This document shows, one piece after another, positions 54,678-63,312 of a stretch of DNA of 64,000 bases (the first letter of the stretch is position 1; each line of letters opens with the position of its first letter). The stretch comes from DASXRU01 sp036506395. GTDB lineage: Bacteria; Acidobacteriota; Blastocatellia; Pyrinomonadales; Pyrinomonadaceae. The translations under genes were made by a program, and so were the position numbers. The notes beneath the pieces were generated by a model that saw only the letters and a program-made list of their open reading frames with translations, ran no database searches and had not been told where the DNA came from. The stretch lies in NCBI GenBank assembly GCA_036506395.1, contig DASXRU010000251.1, positions 1 through 64,000 on the forward strand, given 5' to 3'.

Positions 54678-55577
54678 ATGTCGAAAAATGCTCCCCCGGA
54701 AATGACACTAGAAGCGTTGCGATCGGTTCCTTTGTTTGCCGCGCTGGGCGATGAGGCCGCGCGCGAGTTGCGCAGTTTGCTGAAGGTGCGGGAAGTAAAA
54801 AGCGGCACCGTGCTCTTTCACGCAGGTGATTCGGGGGACGCGATGTACTTGATCGAAAGTGGTCGCGTGCGCATCAGCCTCAGGGACGAGGACAAGGAAG
54901 ATGTTACGCTGGCTGAGCTGGCCGGTGGCGACTTCTTTGGCGAGATGGCTCTGATTGATGGCAAACAACGTTCGGCCGACGCCAGCGTTTCTGAAGACGC
55001 TCGATTGGCTATCCTGGCCCGCGATAAGTTTCTCTCCTTCGTACGCAGCAATCCTGATGTGGCGCTGGAAATGCTGAGCGCAGTGACTACGCGTTTGCGC
55101 CGCACCGACGATCTGCTGCGCCGGCGTGTTTCGCGAAACGTTAATGAAGAACAAGCGGCTCGCTTGACGGTAGCTGACCGGGCAGCCGATCTCCTCGCTG
55201 AGTTTGGCGGCAGCTGGAAATTTATTGGCGCTTCTATTGGCCTGATTCTTTTCTGGATTGGCTTGAACTCGTACATCCTTATCAAGCGGTTCGATCCGCT
55301 GCCATTTCAAATGCTGAATCTTGTGCTGGCGGTGATTGCCGGATTGCAGGCCCCGATCATTATGATGTCGCAGAACCGGCAGGGGCAGAAGGACCGTCTG
55401 CGCGCCGACCTGGATTTTCAGGTGAACCTGAAGAACGAGCTTTCGCTGGCAGAAGTCTTGCGGCGACTAGACGTGCTGGAAAGCGAGCGATTGCCGAGGT
55501 TGTTTGAAGAGCAGAATGCGCGGCTTAATTTAACCGGCGAGAGTCCAAAGTCCAATGCCCAATCCGGACCTGGTTGA
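54678..55577 (+). CDS. cNMP-binding protein with DUF1003 membrane domain
   Basis: 299 residues. The N-terminal cyclic-nucleotide fold (about 10-130) has LFHAGDSGDAMYLIESGRV and the phosphate cassette GDFFGEMALIDGKQRSADASV with its Arg. DUF1003 follows (about 165-260) with two membrane helices (GASIGLILFWIGLNSYI and LNLVLAVIAGLQAPIIMM) and the Q-N-R-Q pattern. It probably senses the cAMP made by the cyclase two genes upstream. The last dozen residues (GESPKSNAQSGPG) are encoded by the arm of a palindromic spacer. Confidence 0.9.
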   Translation: MSKNAPPEMTLEALRSVPLFAALGDEAARELRSLLKVREVKSGTVLFHAGDSGDAMYLIESGRVRISLRDEDKEDVTLAELAGGDFFGEMALIDGKQRSADASVSEDARLAILARDKFLSFVRSNPDVALEMLSAVTTRLRRTDDLLRRRVSRNVNEEQAARLTVADRAADLLAEFGGSWKFIGASIGLILFWIGLNSYILIKRFDPLPFQMLNLVLAVIAGLQAPIIMMSQNRQGQKDRLRADLDFQVNLKNELSLAEVLRRLDVLESERLPRLFEEQNARLNLTGESPKSNAQSGPG

Positions 55578-55675
55578 TCTCGAGAAGCCCGCCCGCTATG
55601 TGGATCTGGTTATTTCAATTGTAATGCTCTGCCACTCGACATTGGACAGACGGCATCGGACCTCGGACTTTAGAC
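55543..55675. repeat. Palindromic spacer, 'GTCCAAAGTCC' word type, overlapping a gene end
   Basis: Left arm GTCCAAAGTCCAATGCCCAA lies inside the 3' end of the cNMP/DUF1003 gene. Right arm (GGCATCGGACCTCGGACTTT, then AGAC) ends six bases before the HAD start codon. The two arms pair with a few gaps. Confidence 0.65.
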
Positions 55676-55680
55676 CGTAA

Positions 55681-56373
55681 ATGATCCAGGCAATCTTCTT
55701 CGATCTGAATGGCGTCATAATCGATGACGAGCCGATCCATCTCAGGGCCTACCGCGAAGTCTTAAATGGCGAAGGCGTCGCCCTTTCGGACGAGGATTAT
55801 TTTGCTTCGCTGGGTATGGATGATCCAACCTTTGTGCGAGCTGCGTTCGAGCGCGCACGGAAGCCATTAACTAACAAAACCATGCACGAGGTCATCGCGC
55901 GCGAGCTGACATTACATCGAGAGCTCATTAGCTATGAACTGCCCGTCAGTGCCGGCGTTGTAACCTTCATCAAAGCAGCATCGCGTCGCTATCAACTTGG
56001 GGTTGTCAGCATGGCCCAACGCATCGAAGTAAATTATGTGTTGGATCTTGCGGCCGTCGCCACATGTTTTACGGTGGTCATAGCCGGCGAAGATGCGCCG
56101 GCCTGCAAACCCGATCCGGGCGCTTACCAACTGGCGTTGGAGCGCCTGAATGAAAAGCGCCGCGACCAGCGCCGGCTGCCGCTTTTGCCGGCGGAATGTC
56201 TCGTGATTGAAGATTCGCCACCGGGTATCCAGGCCGGCCGCGCTGCCGGTATGCGCACCATCGGGGTGACCAACACAGTTTCAGAAACTGCTTTGCGCAA
56301 TGCCGGCGCCGAGGTTGTTACTGCCAACCTCGCCGACTGGAGCCTTGACGCAGTTCATCATCTCTTTGATTGA
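55681..56373 (+). CDS. HAD-superfamily hydrolase, beta-phosphoglucomutase-like
   Basis: 230 residues. HAD motif I is IFFDLNGVIIDDEP, so the second catalytic Asp of D-x-D-G is an Asn; motif II VVSMAQR, the Lys region GEDAPACKPDPGAYQLALE and motif IV VIEDSPPGIQAGRAAGM are normal. The second Asp is the usual acid/base, so activity may be reduced or changed. A D-x-N-G form is known in some members. It sits inside an ABC transporter gene pair for unknown reason. Confidence 0.87.
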   Translation: MIQAIFFDLNGVIIDDEPIHLRAYREVLNGEGVALSDEDYFASLGMDDPTFVRAAFERARKPLTNKTMHEVIARELTLHRELISYELPVSAGVVTFIKAASRRYQLGVVSMAQRIEVNYVLDLAAVATCFTVVIAGEDAPACKPDPGAYQLALERLNEKRRDQRRLPLLPAECLVIEDSPPGIQAGRAAGMRTIGVTNTVSETALRNAGAEVVTANLADWSLDAVHHLFD

Positions 56374-56380
56374 TTAACCA

Positions 56381-57877
56381 ATGTCCTTCTTCGATATCCT
56401 GCGACTATCGCTGCGCAATCTGCGCGAAGCGAAATTGCGTGCCGCGCTGACTTCGATGGGCGTGATCGTCGGCGTCGCGGTAATCGTGACGATGGTTTCA
56501 TTCGGGCTGGGCTTGCAGCGGAACCTGCTTTCGCGATTCAAAGCGCTGGATCTTTTCAACGAGATTCGCGTCTTTGGCAAGAACGTGTTTTCCATGGCTG
56601 TCGCCGGCGTGGATCCCAAGTTGAGAAGAGACGAAACCCCGGGTGAGCGACGCGGTCCTGGTTTCAAACCTGACAAGAGTCCCACGCGGATTCTGGACGA
56701 CGCCGCGCTGGCGGAAATCGCCAAAATCCCGGGCGTCGCTTACGTCGCGCCTGACATCAGCTTCACCACCTACGTACGGGCGAACGGCCGGGTCGTTCCT
56801 CTTTCCGTCAGTGGGACCTCGGTTCCCAATGCGTCGTCACGCTTCAAAGATTTCGTCGCCGGGCAGATGATCGTCCGGCCCGACGCAGATGAGGCGGTTG
56901 TTGATGACGTCTTCGTCGAAACATTTGGTTTCGAAAAGCCGGCCGATGCGGTGGGCCAGACGATCGAATTTCTTGCCGCTGCGAATGATAAGCAGGGCGG
57001 CGACAACCCTGGCGCGAACAAGAAATCCAACGCTGATGAAGAGGGAGGAACCGGCTTTTTCGGTCTGCCGCTGGGTGAAGAGGACAATTCCGCGCCGGAA
57101 AACAGCGTCGTGGGCCGTGCATTTCGCATCAGCGGGGTATTGAACACACAGCAAAAGGAAGGCGCGGGACAAGGCGGGCGAGTTGGGCTGATGTCCGGCG
57201 CCTCGATCTATATCCCTCTGGCCGCGGCGCATCAGTGGACCGTCGAGCACCGCAACCCCATGAGCGAAGTGGCGGTCGCGTTGGCGCGTCAAAGCGGACA
57301 AATGGGACAGGGCGAAACAGAAGGCTATTTCTCGGCAGTGGTTCGCGTGAACGATCCGGTAGTTCTCACCGACGTGCGAAAGCGCTTGACCGAGCTTGGC
57401 TTCGGCAGTTTTTCAATCGTGGATCAGCTCGAGCAGATAAAAACTGTTTTTCTGATCATCGATTCGGCGCTGGGTTTGCTCGGCGGAATCTCGTTATTGG
57501 TAGCCTCATTTGGAATTGCGAACACAATGATAATGTCGATCCTCGAACGCACGCGGGAGATTGGCATCATGAAAGCCATCGGCGCCGAAGATCGCCACAT
57601 CAAAATGATCTTCTTCATTGAGGCAGCCGTGATTGGGCTCACCGGCGGCGTGATTGGATCATTGGCCGCCTGGGGAATTGACGCGGTGGCGAACCGTCTG
57701 GCGTACCGGTTCATTCTGAAACCGCAGGGTGCTTCGTTCGTCGATTTCTTTTCACTGCCGCCTTACTTGTGGCTGGGCGCGATTCTGTTCGCGCTGTCCG
57801 TTTCAATTGTTGCGGCTCTGTATCCTGCGGCGCGAGCTGCGCGGATCGATCCGGTGCGAGCGCTCAGGCATGACTAG
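56381..57877 (+). CDS. ABC transporter permease, MacB/FtsX type
   Basis: 498 residues. An N-terminal membrane helix (LTSMGVIVGVAVIVTMVSFG), a large periplasmic domain (about 50-340) and three C-terminal helices with SLLVASFGIANTMIMSILERTREIG, the FtsX hallmark. It is the partner of the ATP-binding gene at 53.9 kb. It starts seven bases after the HAD stop. Cargo unknown; the family handles lipoproteins, peptides and efflux substrates. Confidence 0.9.
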   Translation: MSFFDILRLSLRNLREAKLRAALTSMGVIVGVAVIVTMVSFGLGLQRNLLSRFKALDLFNEIRVFGKNVFSMAVAGVDPKLRRDETPGERRGPGFKPDKSPTRILDDAALAEIAKIPGVAYVAPDISFTTYVRANGRVVPLSVSGTSVPNASSRFKDFVAGQMIVRPDADEAVVDDVFVETFGFEKPADAVGQTIEFLAAANDKQGGDNPGANKKSNADEEGGTGFFGLPLGEEDNSAPENSVVGRAFRISGVLNTQQKEGAGQGGRVGLMSGASIYIPLAAAHQWTVEHRNPMSEVAVALARQSGQMGQGETEGYFSAVVRVNDPVVLTDVRKRLTELGFGSFSIVDQLEQIKTVFLIIDSALGLLGGISLLVASFGIANTMIMSILERTREIGIMKAIGAEDRHIKMIFFIEAAVIGLTGGVIGSLAAWGIDAVANRLAYRFILKPQGASFVDFFSLPPYLWLGAILFALSVSIVAALYPAARAARIDPVRALRHD

Positions 57878-57887
57878 GCAAAAGTTG

Positions 57888-58463
57888 TCAGGTTCCACCG
57901 GCAAGAGCTTTACCGCAGCGATTGCAGAAGCGGGCCGAGGAATCCTTTTGCGCCGCGCCGCACGAAGCACAGGTCAAACCCACGCGCATGTTGGCGCCGC
58001 AGATGGAACAGAAGGCCGAGCCCGCGCTGGTCGCCGTTCCGCAAGTGCCGCAACGGCCTGGTAATGGCGGCACGTAGCCGCCGGCCTTGCGCGCTATGTG
58101 GGATTCGATTATTTTCCATGCGTCTTCAGTCAATTTGTATTGCCAGTAGGCGCCGAGGGCCGGCACAGCAAGCAACAGACCTCCGGTAAGAATCATGGCG
58201 ACCGCGGCGACCGCGGCTTTGTCGAGCCATTTTTGCATGCCGACTTCGACGCGCGTGCCACCGGGTTCCGGTGTGATTTTGATAGTGAGCGCCGCGGACA
58301 GACCGGTAAGGTCACGCCACGTGCTCGTCTTTCGCGCCTGCAACACGGCAGTGGCGGAGACGTGCATGATCTGGACGTCAAAGTCTTCGTCGAAGAGCTG
58401 ACGGAGTTCAGCTATCAACTTGGTAACGTCCGCTTCGACGCCGGGGTAATATCGGCTATCCAT
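57888..58463 (-). CDS. Double-zinc-ribbon membrane protein
   Basis: 191 residues. The first half (about 1-90) is a folded domain with no recognised family, then one membrane helix (AAVAAVAMILTGGLLLAVPALGAYW). At the C-terminus two zinc ribbons follow: CGTCGTATSAGSAFCSICG and CASCGAAQKDSSARFCNRCG. It faces the ABC permease, stops ten bases apart. Confidence 0.82.
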   Translation of the reverse strand: MDSRYYPGVEADVTKLIAELRQLFDEDFDVQIMHVSATAVLQARKTSTWRDLTGLSAALTIKITPEPGGTRVEVGMQKWLDKAAVAAVAMILTGGLLLAVPALGAYWQYKLTEDAWKIIESHIARKAGGYVPPLPGRCGTCGTATSAGSAFCSICGANMRVGLTCASCGAAQKDSSARFCNRCGKALAGGT

Positions 58464-58608
58464 TTATGATTCGGCTTCCTTTCGCTGCACCTGACTTTCC
58501 TATTCTACGAGAAAGCATGGAGCATTGTTCAATCGGTTTCTGAGTACGACGTGGGTGACAATGGATCGAGGTTCAACGCAACTGCTGACAACATCTGGGA
58601 GAAACAAA

Positions 58609-60831
58609 GTGAAAACCATTCGCCGCCTGGTAACGGTAATTGTGGTAGCTGGCCTGTTGTTCTCGGCCGCTGTTGTGCAGCCTGCTTTCACGCAGAGCTC
58701 AGCGGAAACTTCCGGCCTCGATGGTTTCAGCGCTGAAGGTTCGGCGGCTGAGCGCCGCTGGGAAACTCAATTCAGCGCCGTGCCTGCCGCCGCGTCTGCG
58801 CGCGAGCACCTGCGCCGCCTGACGATAGAGCCACACGTCGCGGGCACGCCGGAAGATTACACCACGGCGGTTTACGTGCGCGATCAAATGCGCGGATTTG
58901 GTCTGACTTCCGATCTTAAAGAGTATCAGGTGCTGCTGCCATACCCACGACATCCTGCGACTGTCGAACTGGTCGCGCCGCGTCGAGAAGTGTTAAGAAC
59001 GCAGGAGCCAATCATTCGCGAAGATCCAAGCACCTCGAACCGCAAGATCATCCCTCTCTTCAACGGCTACGGAGCCACTGGCGATGTGACCGCTGCGCTC
59101 GTTTATGTCAACTACGGATTACCGAATGACTATGAGGCGCTCAAGAAGCTGGGTGTTGATGTGAAGGGCAAGATCGCCATTGCTCGCTATGGCAATTCGT
59201 TTCGCGGAGTAAAAGCGAAAGTCGCTGAGGACAACGGAGCGGTTGGTCTGATCATTTATTCAGACCCGGCGGATGACGGTTACATGCAGGGCGACGTTTA
59301 CCCGAAGGGACCATGGCGTCCGGAAGGTTCCGCCCAGCGCGGATCGGTGCAGTTCCTTTTTATCCATCCGGGAGATCCGCTTACACCCGGGACCCCCGCA
59401 ATACCAGGCACGCCGCGCCTTAGAAAAGAAGACGCGGTAAATCTTCCGCACATTCCCGTACAGCCCATCTCCTATGGCGACGCGCGCCATTTGCTCGAAC
59501 CTCTGCACGGCCCGTTGCGACCGAAGGGTTTTCAGGGAGGCTTGCCTTTTGCTTATCACATCGGAGGCACCAACGATGTGCGCGCGCACCTGAAGACTGA
59601 CATCGAGTTCGTCACTCGCACAATCTGGGATGTGATTACCCGCATCGATGGCGATGGCGAAAAAGATCGTTGGGTTGTGCTGGGGAACCACCGGGACGCC
59701 TGGACCTTTGGCGCGGTCGATCCGAACAGCGGAACTACCACCATGCTCGAGTTGGGCCGGGGACTGGGCCAGTTGCTCAAGTCCGGCTGGAAGCCCCGCC
59801 GTACCATGTTTCTTTGTAGCTGGGACGGCGAAGAGCAGGGGCTTATCGGCTCAACCGAATGGGTCGAAGAAAATGCGCGCGAGCTAAAAGAGAAAGCGGT
59901 CGCGTACCTGAACATGGACTCGGCGGTGTCGGGTCCTAACTTTGGCGCATCGTCGGTGCCCACGTTTTGGAAACTGATTCGCGCGGCCACTCGCGACGTT
60001 CGCGATCCGAAAACAGGCAAGACCGTGTACCAGAGCTGGAAGGATCGTGCGCGCGAAAACTTGCCCGAAGCTGAACTGACCGATCCCGTCACTGGCTCTG
60101 ATACCCCAATTGCCGAAGCGCGCATTGGCGCACTCGGCTCAGGCTCCGACTACACTCCATTCCTGCAACATCTTGGCGTGCCCTCGCTGGATATGAGTTT
60201 TGGCGGCGATTATGGTGTCTATCATTCAGCCTACGATACGTTTTACTGGATGTCGCATTTTGGCGATCCGACTTTTGAATACCATGTGGCCGCGGCCCGA
60301 GTGTGGGGCATTATTGCGATGCGACTGGCAGACGCCGGCGGCTTGCCTCTTGACTACACTGATTACGCGGCGGAGCTTCGTGACTTTCTAACCGAAACCA
60401 AAAAGCTGGCGGTGCGGAAGAAACTTGCCGACTCGTTTGACTCTAAATCGATCCAGGATGCGATAAACGATCTGGCGCAGGAAGCCGCCCGGATAGATAA
60501 GCGGCGCGGCGAGACAGTGAAGGAAATAGAGAAGACCAGGGTCGAAGCCAACAACTCTTACCCGCGCGCCGTTGCCAGACTACAAAGGATTAACGATGCT
60601 TTGATCGCCGCCGAACGCGCGCTGACTGACGATCGAGGCCTGCGCGGGCGGCAGTGGTACAAGCACCAGATCTACGCGCCCGGGTTCTATACCGGATACG
60701 CTGCCCTGCCATTGCCCGACTTACGCCAGGCAATCGAAGACCGGAATAGCGCAAATGCTGCCGAAGCTTCGCGGCGTATCGTGGAAGCAATCAACCGCGC
60801 GACTGAAGTGCTGCGAGGCGCTAAGGACTAG
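58609..60831 (+). CDS. M28-family metallopeptidase, glutamate carboxypeptidase II-like
   Basis: 740 residues from GTG with GGGAG seven bases upstream, giving a clear signal peptide (KTIRRLVTVIVVAGLLFSAAVV). PA domain inserted at about 140-290 (KIAIARYGNSFRGVKAKVAEDNGA), then the zinc peptidase with LGNHRDAWTFGAVDPNSGTT, DGEEQGLIGSTEW, NMDSAVSG and a late H-x-A-Y-D-T-F-Y-W. The dimerisation-type helical end is present. It is the bacterial relative of PSMA/TFR-type enzymes, acting on peptides outside the cell. Its stop codon lies in the first words of the spacer that follows. Confidence 0.94.
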   Translation: MKTIRRLVTVIVVAGLLFSAAVVQPAFTQSSAETSGLDGFSAEGSAAERRWETQFSAVPAAASAREHLRRLTIEPHVAGTPEDYTTAVYVRDQMRGFGLTSDLKEYQVLLPYPRHPATVELVAPRREVLRTQEPIIREDPSTSNRKIIPLFNGYGATGDVTAALVYVNYGLPNDYEALKKLGVDVKGKIAIARYGNSFRGVKAKVAEDNGAVGLIIYSDPADDGYMQGDVYPKGPWRPEGSAQRGSVQFLFIHPGDPLTPGTPAIPGTPRLRKEDAVNLPHIPVQPISYGDARHLLEPLHGPLRPKGFQGGLPFAYHIGGTNDVRAHLKTDIEFVTRTIWDVITRIDGDGEKDRWVVLGNHRDAWTFGAVDPNSGTTTMLELGRGLGQLLKSGWKPRRTMFLCSWDGEEQGLIGSTEWVEENARELKEKAVAYLNMDSAVSGPNFGASSVPTFWKLIRAATRDVRDPKTGKTVYQSWKDRARENLPEAELTDPVTGSDTPIAEARIGALGSGSDYTPFLQHLGVPSLDMSFGGDYGVYHSAYDTFYWMSHFGDPTFEYHVAAARVWGIIAMRLADAGGLPLDYTDYAAELRDFLTETKKLAVRKKLADSFDSKSIQDAINDLAQEAARIDKRRGETVKEIEKTRVEANNSYPRAVARLQRINDALIAAERALTDDRGLRGRQWYKHQIYAPGFYTGYAALPLPDLRQAIEDRNSANAAEASRRIVEAINRATEVLRGAKD

Positions 60832-60930
60832 AGGCTAGAGACTGGAGGCTAGAGGCTAGGGGCTGGAGTGACTTGTCGCGTCAACCGTGAACTGTAGTCC
60901 CTAGTCTCTAACCTCCAGTCTCTAGCCTCT
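60826..60930. repeat. Palindromic spacer, 'CTAGAG' word type, overlapping a gene end
   Basis: The left arm GACTAGAGGCTAGAGACTGG, then AGGCTAGAGG, covers the M28 stop codon (TAG). The right arm, CCTAGTCTCTAACCTCCAGT then CTCTAGCCTCT, pairs with it. The next bases (ACGATTTACCATTT) are one arm of a further word type. tRNA-Arg follows. Confidence 0.75.
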
Positions 60931-60976
60931 CCCACCTTTACCATTCACGATTTACCATTTACGATTTACCGCACAT

Positions 60977-61053
60977 GCTCCCGTAGCTCAGTTGCATAGA
61001 GCGTCCGCCTCCTAAGCGGAAGGTCGCGCGTTGGAATCGCGCCGGGGGCACCA
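60977..61053 (+). tRNA. tRNA-Arg (anticodon CCT) with swapped 19-56 elbow pair
   Basis: 77 bases with CCA encoded. Acceptor GCTCCCG/CGGGGGC with one G-U, D arm GCTC/GAGC, anticodon arm TCCGC-CTCCTAA-GCGGA. Odd point: the D loop reads AGTTGCATA (C at position 19) and the T loop TTGGAAT (G at position 56). The normally invariant G19-C56 pair is thus C19-G56, a matched double change. Confidence 0.95.
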
Positions 61054-61202
61054 CTATTTATCCCGTAGCACTCGTCCTTTACACTTAACCAATCTGCGAC
61101 CGAGATGCGGTTACAAACAATGCCGCAGTGTCCCCACAAGAAGCAACTCCGACAACTAAAGTGTACTCATACGAATTCGATCGAGCTTTGTGACGTAAGT
61201 CG

Positions 61203-61232
61203 TTGACAAACAATGGTAAATACTGTTAAATG
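61203..61232 (+). promoter_or_regulatory. Promoter of the c-di-GMP riboswitch transcript
   Basis: TTGACA, 17 bases, TTAAAT. Transcription would start a few bases later, some 30 bases before the aptamer. Confidence 0.65.
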
Positions 61233-61273
61233 CTTGCGCCGTGATTGATGCGGCACTGATCTTTACAAGTGGT

Positions 61274-61380
61274 TGCACACGATAAGGGCAAACCTGCCGC
61301 GAGGCAGGGACGCAAAGCCGTGAGTCTCTGGAGCGCGCTATTCGAGGCGCTGTCCAAGAGATTGTCTGGTTGCCGAAGGC
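61274..61380 (+). promoter_or_regulatory. Cyclic-di-GMP-I (GEMM-I) riboswitch aptamer
   Basis: Key parts match the class exactly: CACGATAAGGGCAAACC, the GNRA-capped hairpin CTGCCGCGAGGCAG, GGACGCAAAGCC, and at the 3' end TGGTTGCCGAAGG. The second stem carries TCTCT...AGAGA with an inner GCGC pair. It binds c-di-GMP to control the genes that follow. Direction and platform (transcription or translation) are not clear; the leader to the first gene is about 440 bases. Confidence 0.93.
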
Positions 61381-61823
61381 GATCTGAGATAAGCCAAGAC
61401 TTGAGCAGTTTCCACCCTGCTCGACTGCTTGAGTGTTCTACTCAGGATCCAGTAGCTGTATCTTTACCCTCTCACCCTGCAGCTTTTGAAGTCACGGCGG
61501 AATCATTCACGCGTTAGCCTGTTCGTATGGTTCCTCTCTTTTCTCACATTCTTTCCTTCTGCTTTCAAAATCAGACAAACAAATCAGGCTTTAGCCACCC
61601 CGCAAGGTAAGCCCTTAAGCGGTAAAACGAACGTCCGTTTTCACGCCCGTTCGCCAAGCCCGAGTAACGCTTAAGTTCCCCGACTCAATTGATCCAGTGT
61701 TCTTCCCAGAGCGCGGGTCTCACCACTAAAGCCATTCCGCAGCCATGCGGATTCTCAATAACCCAGAAGCTCGCGGCTGCGGCGCGAGAGCGTCCGGTTA
61801 CCGAAAGCAAAGGAGCAAATCAG
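61381..61823 (+). other. Long 5' leader between riboswitch and first gene
   Basis: 443 bases with no well-supported gene. Near 61400 GAGCAG pairs with CTGCTC and could be part of the expression platform. A 62-codon frame with a TTG start and a hydrophobic stretch lies within, but it has no ribosome site. A second regulatory RNA or another promoter might be present. Confidence 0.4.
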
Positions 61824-62552
61824 ATGAAAAAGACATTCTTAGTTGCCGCCCTGGCACTACTCGTTCTCACCTCAGTTAATGTGCGCAAAGCCAACGCGCA
61901 ATCCTGTCCAAATCTTGAGACGTTCGGCGTCCGCCCGTCCGGGCCGGTAGATAGAACGCTTCAGTCTCGTATCGAAGTCACTTACTTCAACACCAGCGAT
62001 CCGAACGCATTCGTATCCGAAGCAGCCGGCTTCGCCAAGAGCGCCAGCTACACAAGGCTCAGCGCCGATCAGTTTGTAGCCAAAATCGGAACATTGGTAG
62101 GGAACGGAATGGCGAGCGTTCGAAAACAGCAATCGGCTAACCCCTATTTGGGCCAGACAGCCGAGTTGAATCTTGAGCGCGCCTCAGCCAATGGTGAAGC
62201 GAAGATAATCAAAACCGGCATGTCCGTGATGGACCCAGGTTACCTCTCGGGTCTTGATCGGGAGACAGAGATTACAATTTCCAAGGGCTCCTCGATTGAC
62301 GGAGGTTATTACCGTCTTAGCATGTTGTCGTGGTTTGTTGATGTCACAGCCAAAGGCGGCCACAAGGTCGTGGACTATGACGCCAACGTGCTGCTGCAGC
62401 CGGGTGAGACTGCTGTGTTCAAGCTAATGAGCGATGATGAAGCCAAACGAAGTGGTGCCGCCCGCAGTTACATAGCGGTCACCATGCGCTCCGTTGACGG
62501 TACATCCACAGCTTGGCTGAGAAATGGCCAGACGACTACCGCATCAAGGTAA
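61824..62552 (+). CDS. Secreted hypothetical protein under riboswitch control
   Basis: 242 residues from ATG (MKKTFLVAALALLVLTSVN) with AAGGAG upstream. A signal peptide ends near residue 25 (KANAQ). The mature part is a beta-rich domain with no clear repeat, ending TTASR. I do not recognise it. The next gene, a matrixin-type protease, begins at once, so both sit under the c-di-GMP riboswitch. It could be the protease's partner or substrate. Confidence 0.78.
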   Translation: MKKTFLVAALALLVLTSVNVRKANAQSCPNLETFGVRPSGPVDRTLQSRIEVTYFNTSDPNAFVSEAAGFAKSASYTRLSADQFVAKIGTLVGNGMASVRKQQSANPYLGQTAELNLERASANGEAKIIKTGMSVMDPGYLSGLDRETEITISKGSSIDGGYYRLSMLSWFVDVTAKGGHKVVDYDANVLLQPGETAVFKLMSDDEAKRSGAARSYIAVTMRSVDGTSTAWLRNGQTTTASR

Positions 62553-62561
62553 GTGAATCCG

Positions 62562-63272
62562 ATGCGGCTCTTTCTATCCAGTCTCCTGGTCGTCCTTTGC
62601 CTGTCATACATGCTTGGGGCAAAACCAATCAGCAATAGTGGCAGCGAAGCAACGCGAGCAAGAAGCGTCTTCGCTGCTCGCATGCCGACGCAATGCCAGC
62701 CGGGCAAGACTTCGCCGCAAGCTCTCGGGTGGCGTTGGAAGCCAGGCACATCAGTCAGAATCAATTACCTGAAAGACAACTTTAGCCAGGCGGAGAAAGA
62801 GGCGTTCTCCCGCGCAATCGAGAACTGGAACATTGCGCTGGAGCAAACAGAGTCTCATGTTGTCTTCATCCCTGGCGATGAACGCGAGGGCCTCGTCAAA
62901 GATAGCGCCAGCATTACAGTGGCGCGCGGGATTCCGCGAGGGCGGGAGCGAGTTGGCGAGATCAGGTTCGATTCCATTGCCAATGGCATGGTTCGACTGA
63001 CGATGACCGTTAGCCCGGTTGTCACCGACCTCAGTGCGTTAACCAGTCTGATGACCCACGAGCTTGGGCACTCACTGGGATTGGCTGACTGTTATGAATG
63101 CCGTCGAGGCACCACCGCGATGGCCGCATTCAAAAGCAAGAACAGAGGCAATGAGGTTCTCGAACCGAGCGAATGCGATAAATATGTCGTCGCATCAGGT
63201 TACGCCGGCCAAACAAGCAACCAGGCTAAAGTTGTTCGGGTCGAATCAAAGTCGAGGGAAATCAAGGACTAA
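62562..63272 (+). CDS. Secreted matrixin-type zinc metalloprotease
   Basis: 236 residues from ATG (MRLFLSSLLVVLCLSYML); a GTG three codons earlier is an alternative. A signal peptide is followed by a small pro-like part and the metzincin zinc motif HELGHSLGLADC (H-E-x-x-H-x-x-G-x-x-D). The Asp replaces the third His of classical matrixins, an accepted variant. It probably cleaves extracellular proteins. Being second in a c-di-GMP-controlled unit, it may control surface proteins in response to biofilm signals. Confidence 0.88.
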   Translation: MRLFLSSLLVVLCLSYMLGAKPISNSGSEATRARSVFAARMPTQCQPGKTSPQALGWRWKPGTSVRINYLKDNFSQAEKEAFSRAIENWNIALEQTESHVVFIPGDEREGLVKDSASITVARGIPRGRERVGEIRFDSIANGMVRLTMTVSPVVTDLSALTSLMTHELGHSLGLADCYECRRGTTAMAAFKSKNRGNEVLEPSECDKYVVASGYAGQTSNQAKVVRVESKSREIKD

Positions 63273-63312
63273 CTAAGCGACTCCAGGCATCCAGGGCAGA
63301 ACAGAATAGAGG

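Noticed and set aside
61486..61674. 62-codon frame with a hydrophobic stretch in the riboswitch leader
   Set aside because: TTG start without a ribosome site and no family match; kept only as a possibility within the leader.
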